Origin: Bacteroidota bacterium
Lineage (GTDB): Bacteria > Bacteroidota > Ignavibacteria > Kryptoniales > JAKASW01
Reading direction: 5' to 3'
Assembly: GCA_021812985.1 (NCBI GenBank)
Contig: JAKAMG010000005.1
Span: 99,284-163,283 of the forward strand
Length of the DNA stretch: 64,000 nucleotides
Shown here piece by piece: positions 54,570-63,851 of the stretch. How positions within the stretch are numbered: the stretch's first letter is position 1; each line of letters starts with the position of its first letter. The notes below the pieces were generated by a model that did not search any database, was not told where the DNA came from, and was given only the letters and a program-made list of their open reading frames with translations. Both the position numbers and the translations under genes were made by a program.

Positions 54570-56900
54570 CTATTTCAGGACAAACTTCCCGAACAGGCTT
54601 CCTTCCGAATTCCCGCCGACGATGACCTTGAATTCGCCAGGCTCAACTTCCCATTTCCCGTCAGAGCCCCATACGGCCAGGTCATCCCGCTTCACGGCAA
54701 GCGTAATTTCCTTCGACTCCCCGGGAGCGAGGTGAATTCTCTCGAAAGCCTTCAGCGCTTTCACAGGAGTCTCCACGGACGCATTCTTCTCCCGCACGTA
54801 AAGCTGTGCCACCTCATCGCCCGCCCTCTTCCCGGTGTTTTTCACGAGGAAAGAGACGGAAAGGATCTTCCCCTTCCCGTGCGCTGGTGCCGCAATCCTC
54901 AGATCGCCGTAGCTGAACGACGTATAGCTCAGGCCGTAACCAAAGGGGTAGGTTGGAGTGTCATCGCCATCGACGTACTTGCTCATCTTTGACGGATAAT
55001 AATCATAATATACAGGGAGTTGCCCGACCCGTCGTGGGAAGGACATAACGAGACGGCCTGCAGGATCATTTTCGCCGAAGATAGTCTCGGCAATGGCTCT
55101 CCCTCCAAACTCGCCTGGATACCAGGCTTCGAGTATCGCGGGTACGTGTTCCGCGGCCCACTGTATTGTCAGCGGCCTGCCGTTTTGCAGCACGAGGACC
55201 ACTGGCACCCCCGTTCCGGCCACGGCTTCGAGCAGCGCCTCCTGGTTGCCGGGGAGTCCGAGCTCCGATCGATCCCGACCCTCACCCGAGTACCTGCCAT
55301 TCTCACCTAGCGCCAGGATCGCCATACCCGCCTTCTTTGCCTGCGCGACGGCTTCCGCGATGTCTGAGCCATTAGAATACAGCACTACCGTATTAGCCGA
55401 GACCATCTTCCTGATCTGAGCGAGCATCGACTCCTCAGTCCTGTCATCCGGCGTGCTCGAATAGTCTCCAAGACGCGTACTATCCGCGTTCGGGCCAATC
55501 ACGGCTATACTTTTGATGTCCCTGTCGAGCGGGAGAATGTTGTCCTGATTTTTGAGGAGGCACATCGACTCCCTTGCGACTTCAAGCGAGAGTGCCAGAT
55601 GCGCGGGCGATCTGCGCGCGCGCTCGTCTTGCCTGACATCCACATAAGGATGGTCGAAGAGTCCGAGCATGAATTTGGCCCTGAGGACACGTGAGACAGC
55701 CGTGTTCAGCACTGCCATCGAAATCTTTCCCGACTTGACACCACTGATTATGGCATTCTGGAAAATGTCGTGATGGAAATCATAGAACTGCATGTCGACT
55801 CCAGCGTTGATCGCGAGTGCGACCGCGTCGGCGGGGGTGGCGGCGACATGGAAGATATCATAGAGGCGCTGAATGGCGCCGAGATCTGACAGCACAAATC
55901 CCTTGAACCCCCATTCACCTCTGAGAACCGTTGTCAGAAGCCAGTGATTATCCGTGCATGGGAGGCCGTCTACGCTGTTATAAGCCGCCATAATGGCCAT
56001 CGCGTGTCCATCCTTGACTAGCGGTTCGAACGGCTTCAGGAATATCGAACGCATCTCTCTTTCTCCGGCGTGAGTTGGCGCCGTGTTCAGACCGCTCTCC
56101 GGCTCGCCGTAAGCCGCGAAATGCTTAGGCTCCGAAATGCAGGTGGAATCGGTCGAGAGTGACTCGCCCTGCATTCCTTCAACGTACGCAAGTCCAATAC
56201 GTCCTGACAGGTAAGGATCCTCACCGTAGGTTTCCTCGACGCGCCCCCATCTCGGGTCGCGAGCAAGATTTACGACAGGAGAAAGGAGCATGTCCACACC
56301 ACTGGCACGGGCCTCCGATCCGATTGCCGCCCCGACTTCCTTTGCCAGCTTCACGTCCCACGTCGAGGCCAGGTTCACGCTCTGCGGAAAAACGGTTTGG
56401 TTCAAACCGAGATACCCGTGCAACCCCTCTTCGATAAAAATGGCAGGAACGCCGAGGCGATTCGATTTTATAACCCAGGATTGGAGTTCATTATAAAGTT
56501 TTGGGCTCGGGTAGAGGTCGTGGATTGAGCCAGCACCGAGGTTTCCCAATTCCTTCCTCAGTTTATCCAAGTTCAATACGGCATCCGGCTTGGCGTGCGT
56601 GTGGTCGACCCGCTGGTTGTCATCCAGAAAGTCGCTCGCCCCTGAATACATGTCGAGCTGACGGGCCTTCTCGGCTAGTGTCATGCGTCCGACAAGATCT
56701 TTCACTCTCACATCGACGGGGAGAGCGGGGTTCTTATAAGCCGGAATTCCCGCGCCAGATCCGGTCGAGGACTTCGCCGGCTTCATGCCCGCATCTGACA
56801 CTCGCGGCAAGATTAGTAGCAAGAGCACAAATGCGGCCGCAATGAGAGCGCCGCTTGTCATGCTGATCAACGAGCTTAATCCGGATTTTATTTTCTTCAT
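54570..56900 (-). CDS. GH3 beta-glycosidase (beta-glucosidase/xylosidase type) with fibronectin-III-like domain
   Basis: I chose the ATG at 56900 (MKKIKSGLSSLISMTSGALIAAAFVLLLLI), with GGAG 8 bases upstream; the frame is open to 56960. The 776-residue protein has an export signal. The GH3 N-terminal barrel shows IFIEEGLHGYLG, NLARDPRWGRVEETYGEDPYLSG, PKHFAAYGEPESGLN and the nucleophile motif GFVLSDLGAI. A GH3 C-terminal domain follows, then a fibronectin-III-like domain (GKRAGDEVAQLYVREK). There is no T9SS domain. It is next to the rhamnose operon on the same strand, 119 bases after rhaA. It could therefore release sugars from rhamnose-containing glycans, but the substrate is not predictable. 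Confidence 0.88.
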   Translation of the reverse strand: MKKIKSGLSSLISMTSGALIAAAFVLLLLILPRVSDAGMKPAKSSTGSGAGIPAYKNPALPVDVRVKDLVGRMTLAEKARQLDMYSGASDFLDDNQRVDHTHAKPDAVLNLDKLRKELGNLGAGSIHDLYPSPKLYNELQSWVIKSNRLGVPAIFIEEGLHGYLGLNQTVFPQSVNLASTWDVKLAKEVGAAIGSEARASGVDMLLSPVVNLARDPRWGRVEETYGEDPYLSGRIGLAYVEGMQGESLSTDSTCISEPKHFAAYGEPESGLNTAPTHAGEREMRSIFLKPFEPLVKDGHAMAIMAAYNSVDGLPCTDNHWLLTTVLRGEWGFKGFVLSDLGAIQRLYDIFHVAATPADAVALAINAGVDMQFYDFHHDIFQNAIISGVKSGKISMAVLNTAVSRVLRAKFMLGLFDHPYVDVRQDERARRSPAHLALSLEVARESMCLLKNQDNILPLDRDIKSIAVIGPNADSTRLGDYSSTPDDRTEESMLAQIRKMVSANTVVLYSNGSDIAEAVAQAKKAGMAILALGENGRYSGEGRDRSELGLPGNQEALLEAVAGTGVPVVLVLQNGRPLTIQWAAEHVPAILEAWYPGEFGGRAIAETIFGENDPAGRLVMSFPRRVGQLPVYYDYYPSKMSKYVDGDDTPTYPFGYGLSYTSFSYGDLRIAAPAHGKGKILSVSFLVKNTGKRAGDEVAQLYVREKNASVETPVKALKAFERIHLAPGESKEITLAVKRDDLAVWGSDGKWEVEPGEFKVIVGGNSEGSLFGKFVLK

Positions 56901-57019
56901 TTGTGGACTCCATTTGGTGGCCGTCTCGACGGCCGGTTCAACAGAAACAGATATCACCATCAGACCTCGCGCCCGGGCAAAGCCGCACGAGAGGATCGGC
57001 CCTAACGGTACTCCTTACG

Positions 57020-58297
57020 TTACATACCGCCCCTCCCCGCGAGGACCTCAGCCTCGTACTTCTGGACTTCGGCGACATATTCCGCTCCGGCAGGTACGTT
57101 CTGGGCCGCGCAGTAGTAGTCGTACACCGCGCCAAAAGGCATCGCCTTCATCGCTTCGAGGAGCGCGAGCCTTTCGAAATACTTGCCCTCTTCCTCGTAT
57201 GTCCTCAATATCTCGGTCGGCTCGAGTAGGGCGCAGAGGAATGCGGTCTGCGTTGCGCGTGCACCCACTACATAGGCCCCGATACGGTTAATGCTCGCGT
57301 CGAAGAAATCAAGGCCAACCCTGACACGGTCAAGTGCCTTCGCCCTCACTATCTCCTCGGCAAGGAGACGAACCTGATCGTTCAGTATCACGACATGGTC
57401 GCTGTCCCACCTTACACCCCGGCTGACATGAAGCATGATTCCGTCCACGAATTGCAAGATGGATGAAATCTTGTCTCCGATCTCTTCGGTTGGGTGGTAG
57501 TGGCCGGTGTCCACGCAGACGTACTTTCCGTTCCTCGCCGCGTACCCCAGGTAGAACTCATGTGACCCGACGACCATCGACTCTGATCCGATGCCGAACA
57601 GTTTCCCTTCTAGAGAATCGATCAGGTGCTCCTTTGGAAAATTCTCCCTGAAAATTTCGTCGAGCGCTTCCTTTAAGAGCGCCCTGTGGGTAAAGCGATC
57701 GACAGGCGTATCTTTGGAGCCGTCAGGTATCCAGATGTTGTTCACTGATGGATTACCCATCGCCCTCCCCATTTCGGCGGCAATCATCCTGCTACGCCTA
57801 ACGTGCTCAATCCAGAACTCCCGCCGTCTCCTGTCCTTGCTGGAAAGCGTGAAACCATCTGCGGCGAAAGGATGAGAAAAACAAGTGGGGTTGAAATCTA
57901 GTCCTATGCCACGCTCTTTTCCCCAGTGGATCCAGCTCTGAAAATGTTCCACGCCAATCTGATCACGGTCCACCTTCTTTCCGCCGAAATCCCCATAGAT
58001 GGCATGCAGATTCAGTCGCTGCATACCCGGAAGAAGAGAACAGACCTTCTCGATGTCCTCCCTTAGCTCAGCTATGGTTCTGGCTCTGCCAGGGTAATTG
58101 CCCGTGACCTCTATTCCGCCTCCCGAAAGTGAAGAGTCGGGGTGCTCGAAGCCCGCTACGTCGTCTCCCTGCCAGCAATGAAGGCTTAGCTGAATGGAGT
58201 CGAGCTTCCTAATGGCCTCATCGGTGTCCACATTGAATTGCGCATACCTGTTCCTTGCGTCAGAATATGCCGACTCTATCTTCTTGAGATCCATCAT
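57020..58297 (-). CDS. rhaA: L-rhamnose isomerase
   Basis: The 425-residue protein matches the RhaA family along its length (E. coli RhaA has 419 residues). It shows SLHCWQGDDVAGFEHPDSSLSGGG, RLNLHAIYGDFG, LDFNPTCFSHPFAADGFTLSS, NIWIPDGSKDTPVDR, FGIGSESMVVGSHEFYLGYA, DTGHYHPTEEIGDKIS, VSRGVRWDSDHVV and LDFFDASINRIGAYVVG. These include the conserved acidic and histidine residues of the metal site. It converts L-rhamnose to L-rhamnulose in the cytoplasm. It starts 3 bases after the RhaT gene ends, so the two are surely co-transcribed. A GGAG lies 11 bases before the first of two adjacent ATGs. Confidence 0.97.
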   Translation of the reverse strand: MMDLKKIESAYSDARNRYAQFNVDTDEAIRKLDSIQLSLHCWQGDDVAGFEHPDSSLSGGGIEVTGNYPGRARTIAELREDIEKVCSLLPGMQRLNLHAIYGDFGGKKVDRDQIGVEHFQSWIHWGKERGIGLDFNPTCFSHPFAADGFTLSSKDRRRREFWIEHVRRSRMIAAEMGRAMGNPSVNNIWIPDGSKDTPVDRFTHRALLKEALDEIFRENFPKEHLIDSLEGKLFGIGSESMVVGSHEFYLGYAARNGKYVCVDTGHYHPTEEIGDKISSILQFVDGIMLHVSRGVRWDSDHVVILNDQVRLLAEEIVRAKALDRVRVGLDFFDASINRIGAYVVGARATQTAFLCALLEPTEILRTYEEEGKYFERLALLEAMKAMPFGAVYDYYCAAQNVPAGAEYVAEVQKYEAEVLAGRGGM

Positions 58298-58300
58298 GTT

Positions 58301-59440
58301 CTATCTGACTCCAATTTGTGTTCCTAAAAGATTCCCATAACCCACTATTATTGTGGAGATGACCAGAGTAGTAATGGCGAGACCGAGCAGAAACTTGGAT
58401 AGAATGCTCGTGTTCCTCCATTCCTTGAGAAATACTCCCCAAAGAGAGCCGAATATGATTATGCTCGCCATATGAATTGTCCAGCTCGAAAACTTGTAGC
58501 TCCCCATCTGCGTCGCCCCCATAGTGTAGAAGAAGAACTGGAAATACCAAGTCACGCCGGCGAGGGCGCTGAAGAGGTAGTTGGAGAGAAGCGGGACGCG
58601 TGATGGGGGATCGTCTACCTGCACAGCCTTGCTTCCATCGACGCCTGTTACCTGCAGAGCGGTTGCGCCTGCAACTTCCGTTCGGCTGGCGTATTGCCTG
58701 ACGGTTCTGTTCTTGAAGAGAAGGTACGAACACCATACGAAGTTGGTCAGGAAACCACCTGACATCACGACAATGAGTTTGGGGAGGCCACTCCAGATCG
58801 GCGCGGCACCATACTGAACGGCGGCGGCTGATATGGGGCTCCCCGACGCAAGACCATACGCGAAACAGGAACTCATCACGCCGGAGAAGATCGCTACAAG
58901 TATTCCCTTTTTCAGATTGAACTCCTTGATGGTCTTCTTCTTCTGCTCCTCATCCATTTCCCTTTCTTTGGAAAGCCCCGCAGAGGCGGTAATCATGATT
59001 CCGATCAGCGTGGTAACCATGCCAATGAGAATAACGCGTCCCGGCACGCTGAACAGCGTCGCACCGATCGTGCCGTTGAAAAGCGGCGGCATGTACGTTC
59101 CGAATACTGCGGTGAGCCCAAGCACGATCGCAGTACCAAGCGACATTCCCAGATATCTCATCGTAAGCCCGTATGTGAGTCCTCCGAACCCCCACATCGC
59201 CCCCCAGAAGAAGGTCCACCCCAATACGCTCAGTGACTGTGAACCGAGGACCTGGCAGAGGTGAGGGATCATTATGGATGCGGCCACCCATGGAGCGATG
59301 ACCCAGCTGAATATACCGCCGAGAATCCAGTAGACTTCCCATGACCACTTCCTGACGCCGAGATAGGGGACGTAGAAGCTTCCGGCTGCAAGGCCGCCTA
59401 GCCAGTGAAATACGACACCGAGAAACGGGTTCGCTGCCAT
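58301..59440 (-). CDS. rhaT: L-rhamnose:proton symporter
   Basis: The 379-residue protein has about ten membrane segments. It shows RhaT signatures: FHWLGGLAAGSFYVPYLGVRKWSWEVYWILGGIFSWVIAPW, GAMWGFGGLTYGLTMRYLGMSLGTAIVLG and EFNLKKGILVAIFSGVMSSCFAYG. RhaT imports L-rhamnose with a proton across the inner membrane. The start is ATG at 59440, with AAAGGA upstream; a GTG precedes it. It sits between rhaA and the fused lactate-oxidation gene in the rhamnose operon. Confidence 0.95.
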   Translation of the reverse strand: MAANPFLGVVFHWLGGLAAGSFYVPYLGVRKWSWEVYWILGGIFSWVIAPWVAASIMIPHLCQVLGSQSLSVLGWTFFWGAMWGFGGLTYGLTMRYLGMSLGTAIVLGLTAVFGTYMPPLFNGTIGATLFSVPGRVILIGMVTTLIGIMITASAGLSKEREMDEEQKKKTIKEFNLKKGILVAIFSGVMSSCFAYGLASGSPISAAAVQYGAAPIWSGLPKLIVVMSGGFLTNFVWCSYLLFKNRTVRQYASRTEVAGATALQVTGVDGSKAVQVDDPPSRVPLLSNYLFSALAGVTWYFQFFFYTMGATQMGSYKFSSWTIHMASIIIFGSLWGVFLKEWRNTSILSKFLLGLAITTLVISTIIVGYGNLLGTQIGVR

Positions 59441-59512
59441 CACATGATATCCTTTCTAAATCGCGATATAATTCTTATCGTTAACCGACCGACTAAATAC
59501 AGCCATGCGGCG

Positions 59513-59524
59513 TGATTCGAATCA
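59513..59524. promoter_or_regulatory. 12-bp perfect palindrome upstream of rhaT
   Basis: TGATTCGAATCA is a perfect palindrome between the LutB-LutA stop (59533) and the rhaT start (59440), the largest gap seen within this operon. It might be an internal operator, but it is short and could be chance. Confidence 0.25.
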
Positions 59525-59532
59525 GAGAGGAA

Positions 59533-61752
59533 CTACGGGAGCATGCTCTCGAGAAATTCGATCGGATGGAGGACGCCCTTTTGCATTCCTCCGCCAATCT
59601 GCTCACGGCATGAAGTGCCGCTGGCGAGAAGGATGGCGCTCCGGTCATCCGAAAGCGTCTTGTTGATCTGTCCCATAAGGTCGTCCCCCACGCGCTTACT
59701 AACGTCGTAAAATTTCTTCTTATATCCGAAGCTGCCCGCCATTCCGCAGCATTCGACGTCGGAGACGTCAACGTTGAATCCGAGCCTTCGGAAAAACTCG
59801 GCCGCAACGCTGCCAGCCCCTATCGTTTTCAGCTGGCAGTGCGCATGATAGAAAATCCGCCGGTCCGCATGTGATGAAACTGAAAGATGGCCTATCACGT
59901 CCAGCTTACCATCGAGACGAAGCTTCTCCAGGTATTCAATGGGATCGAAAGAATGAAGCTCGATCTTCCCGGACAGTTCCGCGTCTCCTAACAGGCTTGC
60001 GTAGTCGCGTCTGAACATTGATAGGACGCTCGGCTCCGCGACTATGACGTCGTTACCTTCGTCGATCAATTGCGACAGATATTGCGCGGCGCGGATGGCC
60101 CTTCGCTTCGCCTGTGCCAGCATACCCTGAGATTGGAGTCCTCTGCCGTCATCAAGCACGGCCGAGAGCCTGATTGGGATCCCGAGTTTATCGAACGCGC
60201 GCACCACCGCCATGCCTACATTCGGATTGTTATAGTTCGTGAAAACATCAGCGAACAGGACAGTCTTGGCAAGAGACACTCCAGACCGAGGGCCTCCCTT
60301 TTTGTTCCGCCTGTATCCTTCGTACTCCTTCGCCAGGGTCTTCTTCGCGAAACGGGGGATTGCCCTCCTCCTGTCGATCCCTGCGGCAGATTCCATCAGC
60401 CTTCGCATTGCCGGAAAATTGGTCGCGAAATTTGCGGCGGCGGGGACAAGCGAGGCAAGCTTCCCGAGCTCCGAGAAGTGTCCAAAGAACCGCTGTTGAA
60501 GCGATGGTCCGCCGGCTGTCTTTATCAGCCGCTCCTTAATTACAGAGTTCAGCCTCGGGATGTCTATCCTGACCGGGCAGTTCGGAACGCAGCGCGAACA
60601 TCCGGTGCAAAGTTCGGCAAAGCTCGCCTTAGCGAGACTGCCGGTCGTCGCAAGAGTCCACGCCCCTCCTATGCCGCCGGTATAGCATTCGCCTCCGAAC
60701 GCGTGTCCCCCCACCGCCTGGAAGTTCGCGCAGGAATTCATGCACGCGCTGCACCGCACACAGTAAAGCGCCTCGTTCAGCTCTTCGTCATCCCTGATCG
60801 CCATCCGGCCATTGTCCACGAGAACGAGGTGGAATTCCCTCTTGCTGTCGTCTCTCCCGTTCAGGTTAAGTATGGGCGTTTCGAGAGGCGGCTCGAGTAT
60901 GTTGGTGTACGACGTGAGTGCCTGTCCCGTTCCGCTTGAAGCAAGGAGCTCGATGAAAACCCCGAAGTCTTTTTTGCTCCTGATGATCTTCTCCACTCCT
61001 GCTACCGCAACGTGCACTGCCGGCAGCTGAGTGGTGAGTCGGATGTTCCCCTCGCTCTCAACCAGGAGGATCGTCCCCTCCTCAGCGGCAATGAGGTTGG
61101 CCCCGCTTATGCCTACATCCGCTGACAAAAACTTGTTCCTCAGTATCAACCGCGCGAACTCGGTAAGCTCTTCACCGGTTTCGAGCGCCCTGTCCATCTT
61201 GAAACTTCTCCGGAAGAGTTCGGATATAGTTTCTCTGCTCCTATGAATAGCCGGCGCGACAATGTGAGAGGGTTGTTCTCCCGACACCTGGAGTATGAAC
61301 TCGGCAAGGTCGGTTTCCGCGACTTCCACTCCCGCCTTCTCGAGCTCGTGGTTAAGGCCTATCTCCTCGCTCGTGATGGATTTCGATTTCACGACAAGCC
61401 GAGCACCGTGATTAAGGCAGACATCCCTCACGTATTCGGATGCCTCCCTCCCGGTTCTGGCCAAAAAGACCTTTCCGCCGCGCGATTCAATCTTCTTCGT
61501 GAGAACCGCAATTAACTCCGGAAGCTCACGAATTGATTTCTCCTTGATACTGCGCGCCTCCCCCTTCAGCTCGTCATAATCGTCCAGTCTTTTTACCGTC
61601 TTGTACTTGTTCCGGTTGAAGGTTTGCGTGTTCAGACGGAGAGCCTGAGTCTCCACGTCAAGTGCGAGCCTTATGGCCTTCTCAATCGAGTGCGCTTCAG
61701 ATTTGTCAGCGACGTCTCTGGGCTTTATTTCGTAATCGTTTATGCTTTTCAT
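59533..61752 (-). CDS. Fused LutB-LutA-type L-lactate oxidation protein
   Basis: I chose the ATG at 61752 (MKSINDYEIKPRDVADKS), 4 bases after the LutC stop; the frame is open to 61833. The 739-residue protein joins two proteins that are usually separate. Residues about 1-300 are a LUD domain (VGISGANLIAAEEGTILLVESEGNIRL). A ferredoxin segment follows at about 325-390 (CVRCSACMNSCANF, CTGCSRCVPNCPVRIDIP). The C-terminal part is a LutA-like CCG domain (FADVFTNYNNPNVG ... ECCGMAGSFGYKKKFYDVSKRVGDDL). Lut proteins oxidise L-lactate to pyruvate at the membrane or in the cytoplasm. In this operon it should finish the lactaldehyde branch of rhamnose breakdown. The fusion fixes the two subunits at equal amounts. 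Confidence 0.88.
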   Translation of the reverse strand: MKSINDYEIKPRDVADKSEAHSIEKAIRLALDVETQALRLNTQTFNRNKYKTVKRLDDYDELKGEARSIKEKSIRELPELIAVLTKKIESRGGKVFLARTGREASEYVRDVCLNHGARLVVKSKSITSEEIGLNHELEKAGVEVAETDLAEFILQVSGEQPSHIVAPAIHRSRETISELFRRSFKMDRALETGEELTEFARLILRNKFLSADVGISGANLIAAEEGTILLVESEGNIRLTTQLPAVHVAVAGVEKIIRSKKDFGVFIELLASSGTGQALTSYTNILEPPLETPILNLNGRDDSKREFHLVLVDNGRMAIRDDEELNEALYCVRCSACMNSCANFQAVGGHAFGGECYTGGIGGAWTLATTGSLAKASFAELCTGCSRCVPNCPVRIDIPRLNSVIKERLIKTAGGPSLQQRFFGHFSELGKLASLVPAAANFATNFPAMRRLMESAAGIDRRRAIPRFAKKTLAKEYEGYRRNKKGGPRSGVSLAKTVLFADVFTNYNNPNVGMAVVRAFDKLGIPIRLSAVLDDGRGLQSQGMLAQAKRRAIRAAQYLSQLIDEGNDVIVAEPSVLSMFRRDYASLLGDAELSGKIELHSFDPIEYLEKLRLDGKLDVIGHLSVSSHADRRIFYHAHCQLKTIGAGSVAAEFFRRLGFNVDVSDVECCGMAGSFGYKKKFYDVSKRVGDDLMGQINKTLSDDRSAILLASGTSCREQIGGGMQKGVLHPIEFLESMLP

Positions 61753-61756
61753 CTGA

Positions 61757-62296
61757 CTATTCCAGCACGATGATGTGAACTTTTTGAGGGCCGTGGACTC
61801 CGATGACGAGCGGTCCCATGTCTGCCGTGGCACTCGGGCCGGTTATAAAACTGAAGCTTCGGCTCAGCCCCTTCCCGTTGACGTATTCTTTCGAGAACAC
61901 ATCTCTGGGGCGCGGGACGATGGAAGCAGAGTCGACGAGGACGATGTGCCTTCTCGTCAGCATGCTTGCCGCACTCGTCAGGTTGTTTAGAATCGGAACG
62001 CACACAGAGCCGGTGCTCGCCACGCCGCAGAATGAATCGGTTACTCCGGTTCGTACTGTAGCGAGCTGTTCCCTGGTGGGGTCAGCCACAACTTTGGGGT
62101 TCTTCAGGAAGGGCCCGAAGAGCGAAAGGTCCACATCACCGGGCTGAGATATGAGGACAACATCCTCTTCGGACGTTGCCCTGATTAGCGCAGCATTTAT
62201 GGCCTCGGCGTTTCTCGGCACCCTTTCGACAATGGCGCCTGTGGCAGCGGCTCTCTCACAAAACCGGTTCGTCAAATTATCTTTCTCTTCCTGCAT
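61757..62296 (-). CDS. lutC: LutC-like LUD-domain protein (L-lactate oxidation)
   Basis: I chose the ATG at 62296 (MQEEKDNLTNRFCERAAATGAIVERV), with GGAG upstream. An ATG at 62329 has no visible ribosome site. The 179-residue protein is a single LUD domain, with LutC signatures TVRTGVTDSFCGVASTGSVCV, HIVLVDSASIVPRPRDVF, FITGPSATADMGPLVIGVHGPQKVHIIVLE. It is the third component of the LutABC system. It lies between rhaB and the fused LutB-LutA gene with gaps of only a few bases, so the operon makes all lactate-oxidation parts together. Confidence 0.92.
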   Translation of the reverse strand: MQEEKDNLTNRFCERAAATGAIVERVPRNAEAINAALIRATSEEDVVLISQPGDVDLSLFGPFLKNPKVVADPTREQLATVRTGVTDSFCGVASTGSVCVPILNNLTSAASMLTRRHIVLVDSASIVPRPRDVFSKEYVNGKGLSRSFSFITGPSATADMGPLVIGVHGPQKVHIIVLE

Positions 62297-62336
62297 CGAT
62301 GCTATTCTCCAGCGGCAGTCCGCCGCCATCGTGACT

Positions 62337-63833
62337 TTATGGTTTCAAAACCGATAGGAAAGCTTCGTAGTTATCGTCAAAGTAACGCGTGTCCCCGGGC
62401 ACATAAGACCTCAGTTCGGAAGATCTGGCCATTATGCTCCGCCACTCGGCCAGATCCGTGACAGCACCGACAGCCAGCGCCTGAACACCGACATTCCCCG
62501 CCGCCGTCCCTTCTATCGGACCGGCGATGACAGTGGACCCCGTAGAATCTGCTGTCATCTGCATCAGGAACTCATTCTGTATTCCGCCGCCGACGGCGTG
62601 AATCGTACCGATCCTAGCTCCCGTAACGCGCTCCAATTCGCGTACTGATTTCCTGTACTCTAAGGCAAGGCTTTCCAATAGAACACGTACGAAAAATCCG
62701 ATGCTTGATCTGGCGGTCTGACCCGATCTTTCCAGCCGGTCCGCAATCCTGGAGCGCATGTCTCCCACTTTCAGGAAGCTCTGCTCATTCAAATTGACCC
62801 AGGCTCCGGCCGGACCATCATCGACCGCCAGCTTTGTTAGTGTAGCGTAGTCATACTTGACCGGCGTTCTGTTGAGATTACGTCTGTATTCCTGAAGCGG
62901 CCAGAGACCGATTATGTTTTTCAGTAAACGTGTGGTTCCGTTTACCCCCCCCTCGTTCGTGAAATTGCATTCCCGAGCATCTGATGAGAGGAGAGGCCTC
63001 TGAAGTTCCTTTCCGAGGAGCGACCAGGTTCCGCAACTGAGAAAGGTCCAGTCATCCCCGCCAGCCGCCGGGATTGAAACCACTGCAGACGCGGTGTCAT
63101 GCCCCGCGGTAGCTATAACGGGAGTGCCGGTGGACAGCCCTGTCAGTTCCGCGATTGCAGGCGTAACCGGCCCGAGTATCGTACCAGGTTCGACCATACG
63201 CGAAAACAATTTCCTTGGAAAGCTGAATTTCTCAATTGACTCCCAATCCCAGTCACGCCTGAATGGGTTCGCGAGTCCTGTCGTCGACGCGATAGTAAAT
63301 TCTGCCGTCGGTACACCGGACAGGACGAAATTCACAAAATCAGGGATGAGAAGAAAGCGGTCGGCCATATCCAGCAAACTGAGTTTACTCTTTCTCTCGG
63401 CAAGGAGCTGGAACAGAGTGTTGAACTGCTGCACCTGGATGCCGGTACTCGCGTAAAGGGACTCGGCAGGCACGACGTTGAACGCCTCCTCGACAATCCC
63501 GTCCGTTCGGTCGTCTCTATAATGATATGGTGTTCCGAGGATTCGGTTGTCAGGGTCGAGCATGACGTAATCAACTCCCCACGCGTCGACCCCGATGCCG
63601 TCGAACTTCGGCCCGAATATGCTCCGGGCCTTAGAAAGTCCCTCTATAATGCAGGAGTAGATTCCGAGTATGTCCCAGTGGAGAGCGTTGCCGTATCTCA
63701 CGCTCGGAGTATTAAACCGGTGCACCTCATGAAGCTCAAGTTTCCCATCCTTGAGGATGGAGACAAAGCACCGGCCACTTTCCGCGCCAAGATCTATGGC
63801 GATGAACCTAGATTCCCGCTCTCTCTTGTCCAA
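62337..63833 (-). CDS. rhaB: Rhamnulokinase (FGGY family)
   Basis: The 498-residue protein starts at a TTG (63833). No better start is seen, and the protein motif begins at residue 9 (RFIAIDLGAESGRCFVSIL). RhaB-type motifs include DAWGVDYVMLD, PYHYRDDRTDGI, TPVIATAGHDTASAVVSIP, FLSCGTWSLLG and the C-terminal IHAVGGGIQNEFLMQMTADSTG. It phosphorylates L-rhamnulose at C1 in the cytoplasm. It lies 18 bases after the aldolase/dehydrogenase gene. Confidence 0.94.
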   Translation of the reverse strand: MDKRERESRFIAIDLGAESGRCFVSILKDGKLELHEVHRFNTPSVRYGNALHWDILGIYSCIIEGLSKARSIFGPKFDGIGVDAWGVDYVMLDPDNRILGTPYHYRDDRTDGIVEEAFNVVPAESLYASTGIQVQQFNTLFQLLAERKSKLSLLDMADRFLLIPDFVNFVLSGVPTAEFTIASTTGLANPFRRDWDWESIEKFSFPRKLFSRMVEPGTILGPVTPAIAELTGLSTGTPVIATAGHDTASAVVSIPAAGGDDWTFLSCGTWSLLGKELQRPLLSSDARECNFTNEGGVNGTTRLLKNIIGLWPLQEYRRNLNRTPVKYDYATLTKLAVDDGPAGAWVNLNEQSFLKVGDMRSRIADRLERSGQTARSSIGFFVRVLLESLALEYRKSVRELERVTGARIGTIHAVGGGIQNEFLMQMTADSTGSTVIAGPIEGTAAGNVGVQALAVGAVTDLAEWRSIMARSSELRSYVPGDTRYFDDNYEAFLSVLKP

Positions 63834-63851
63834 GGGTGCTCGTAGCCCGGT

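Noticed and set aside
60070..60939. A 289-codon open frame on the plus strand
   Set aside because: It is antisense to the LutB-LutA gene and its Arg/Pro-rich product shows no motif.
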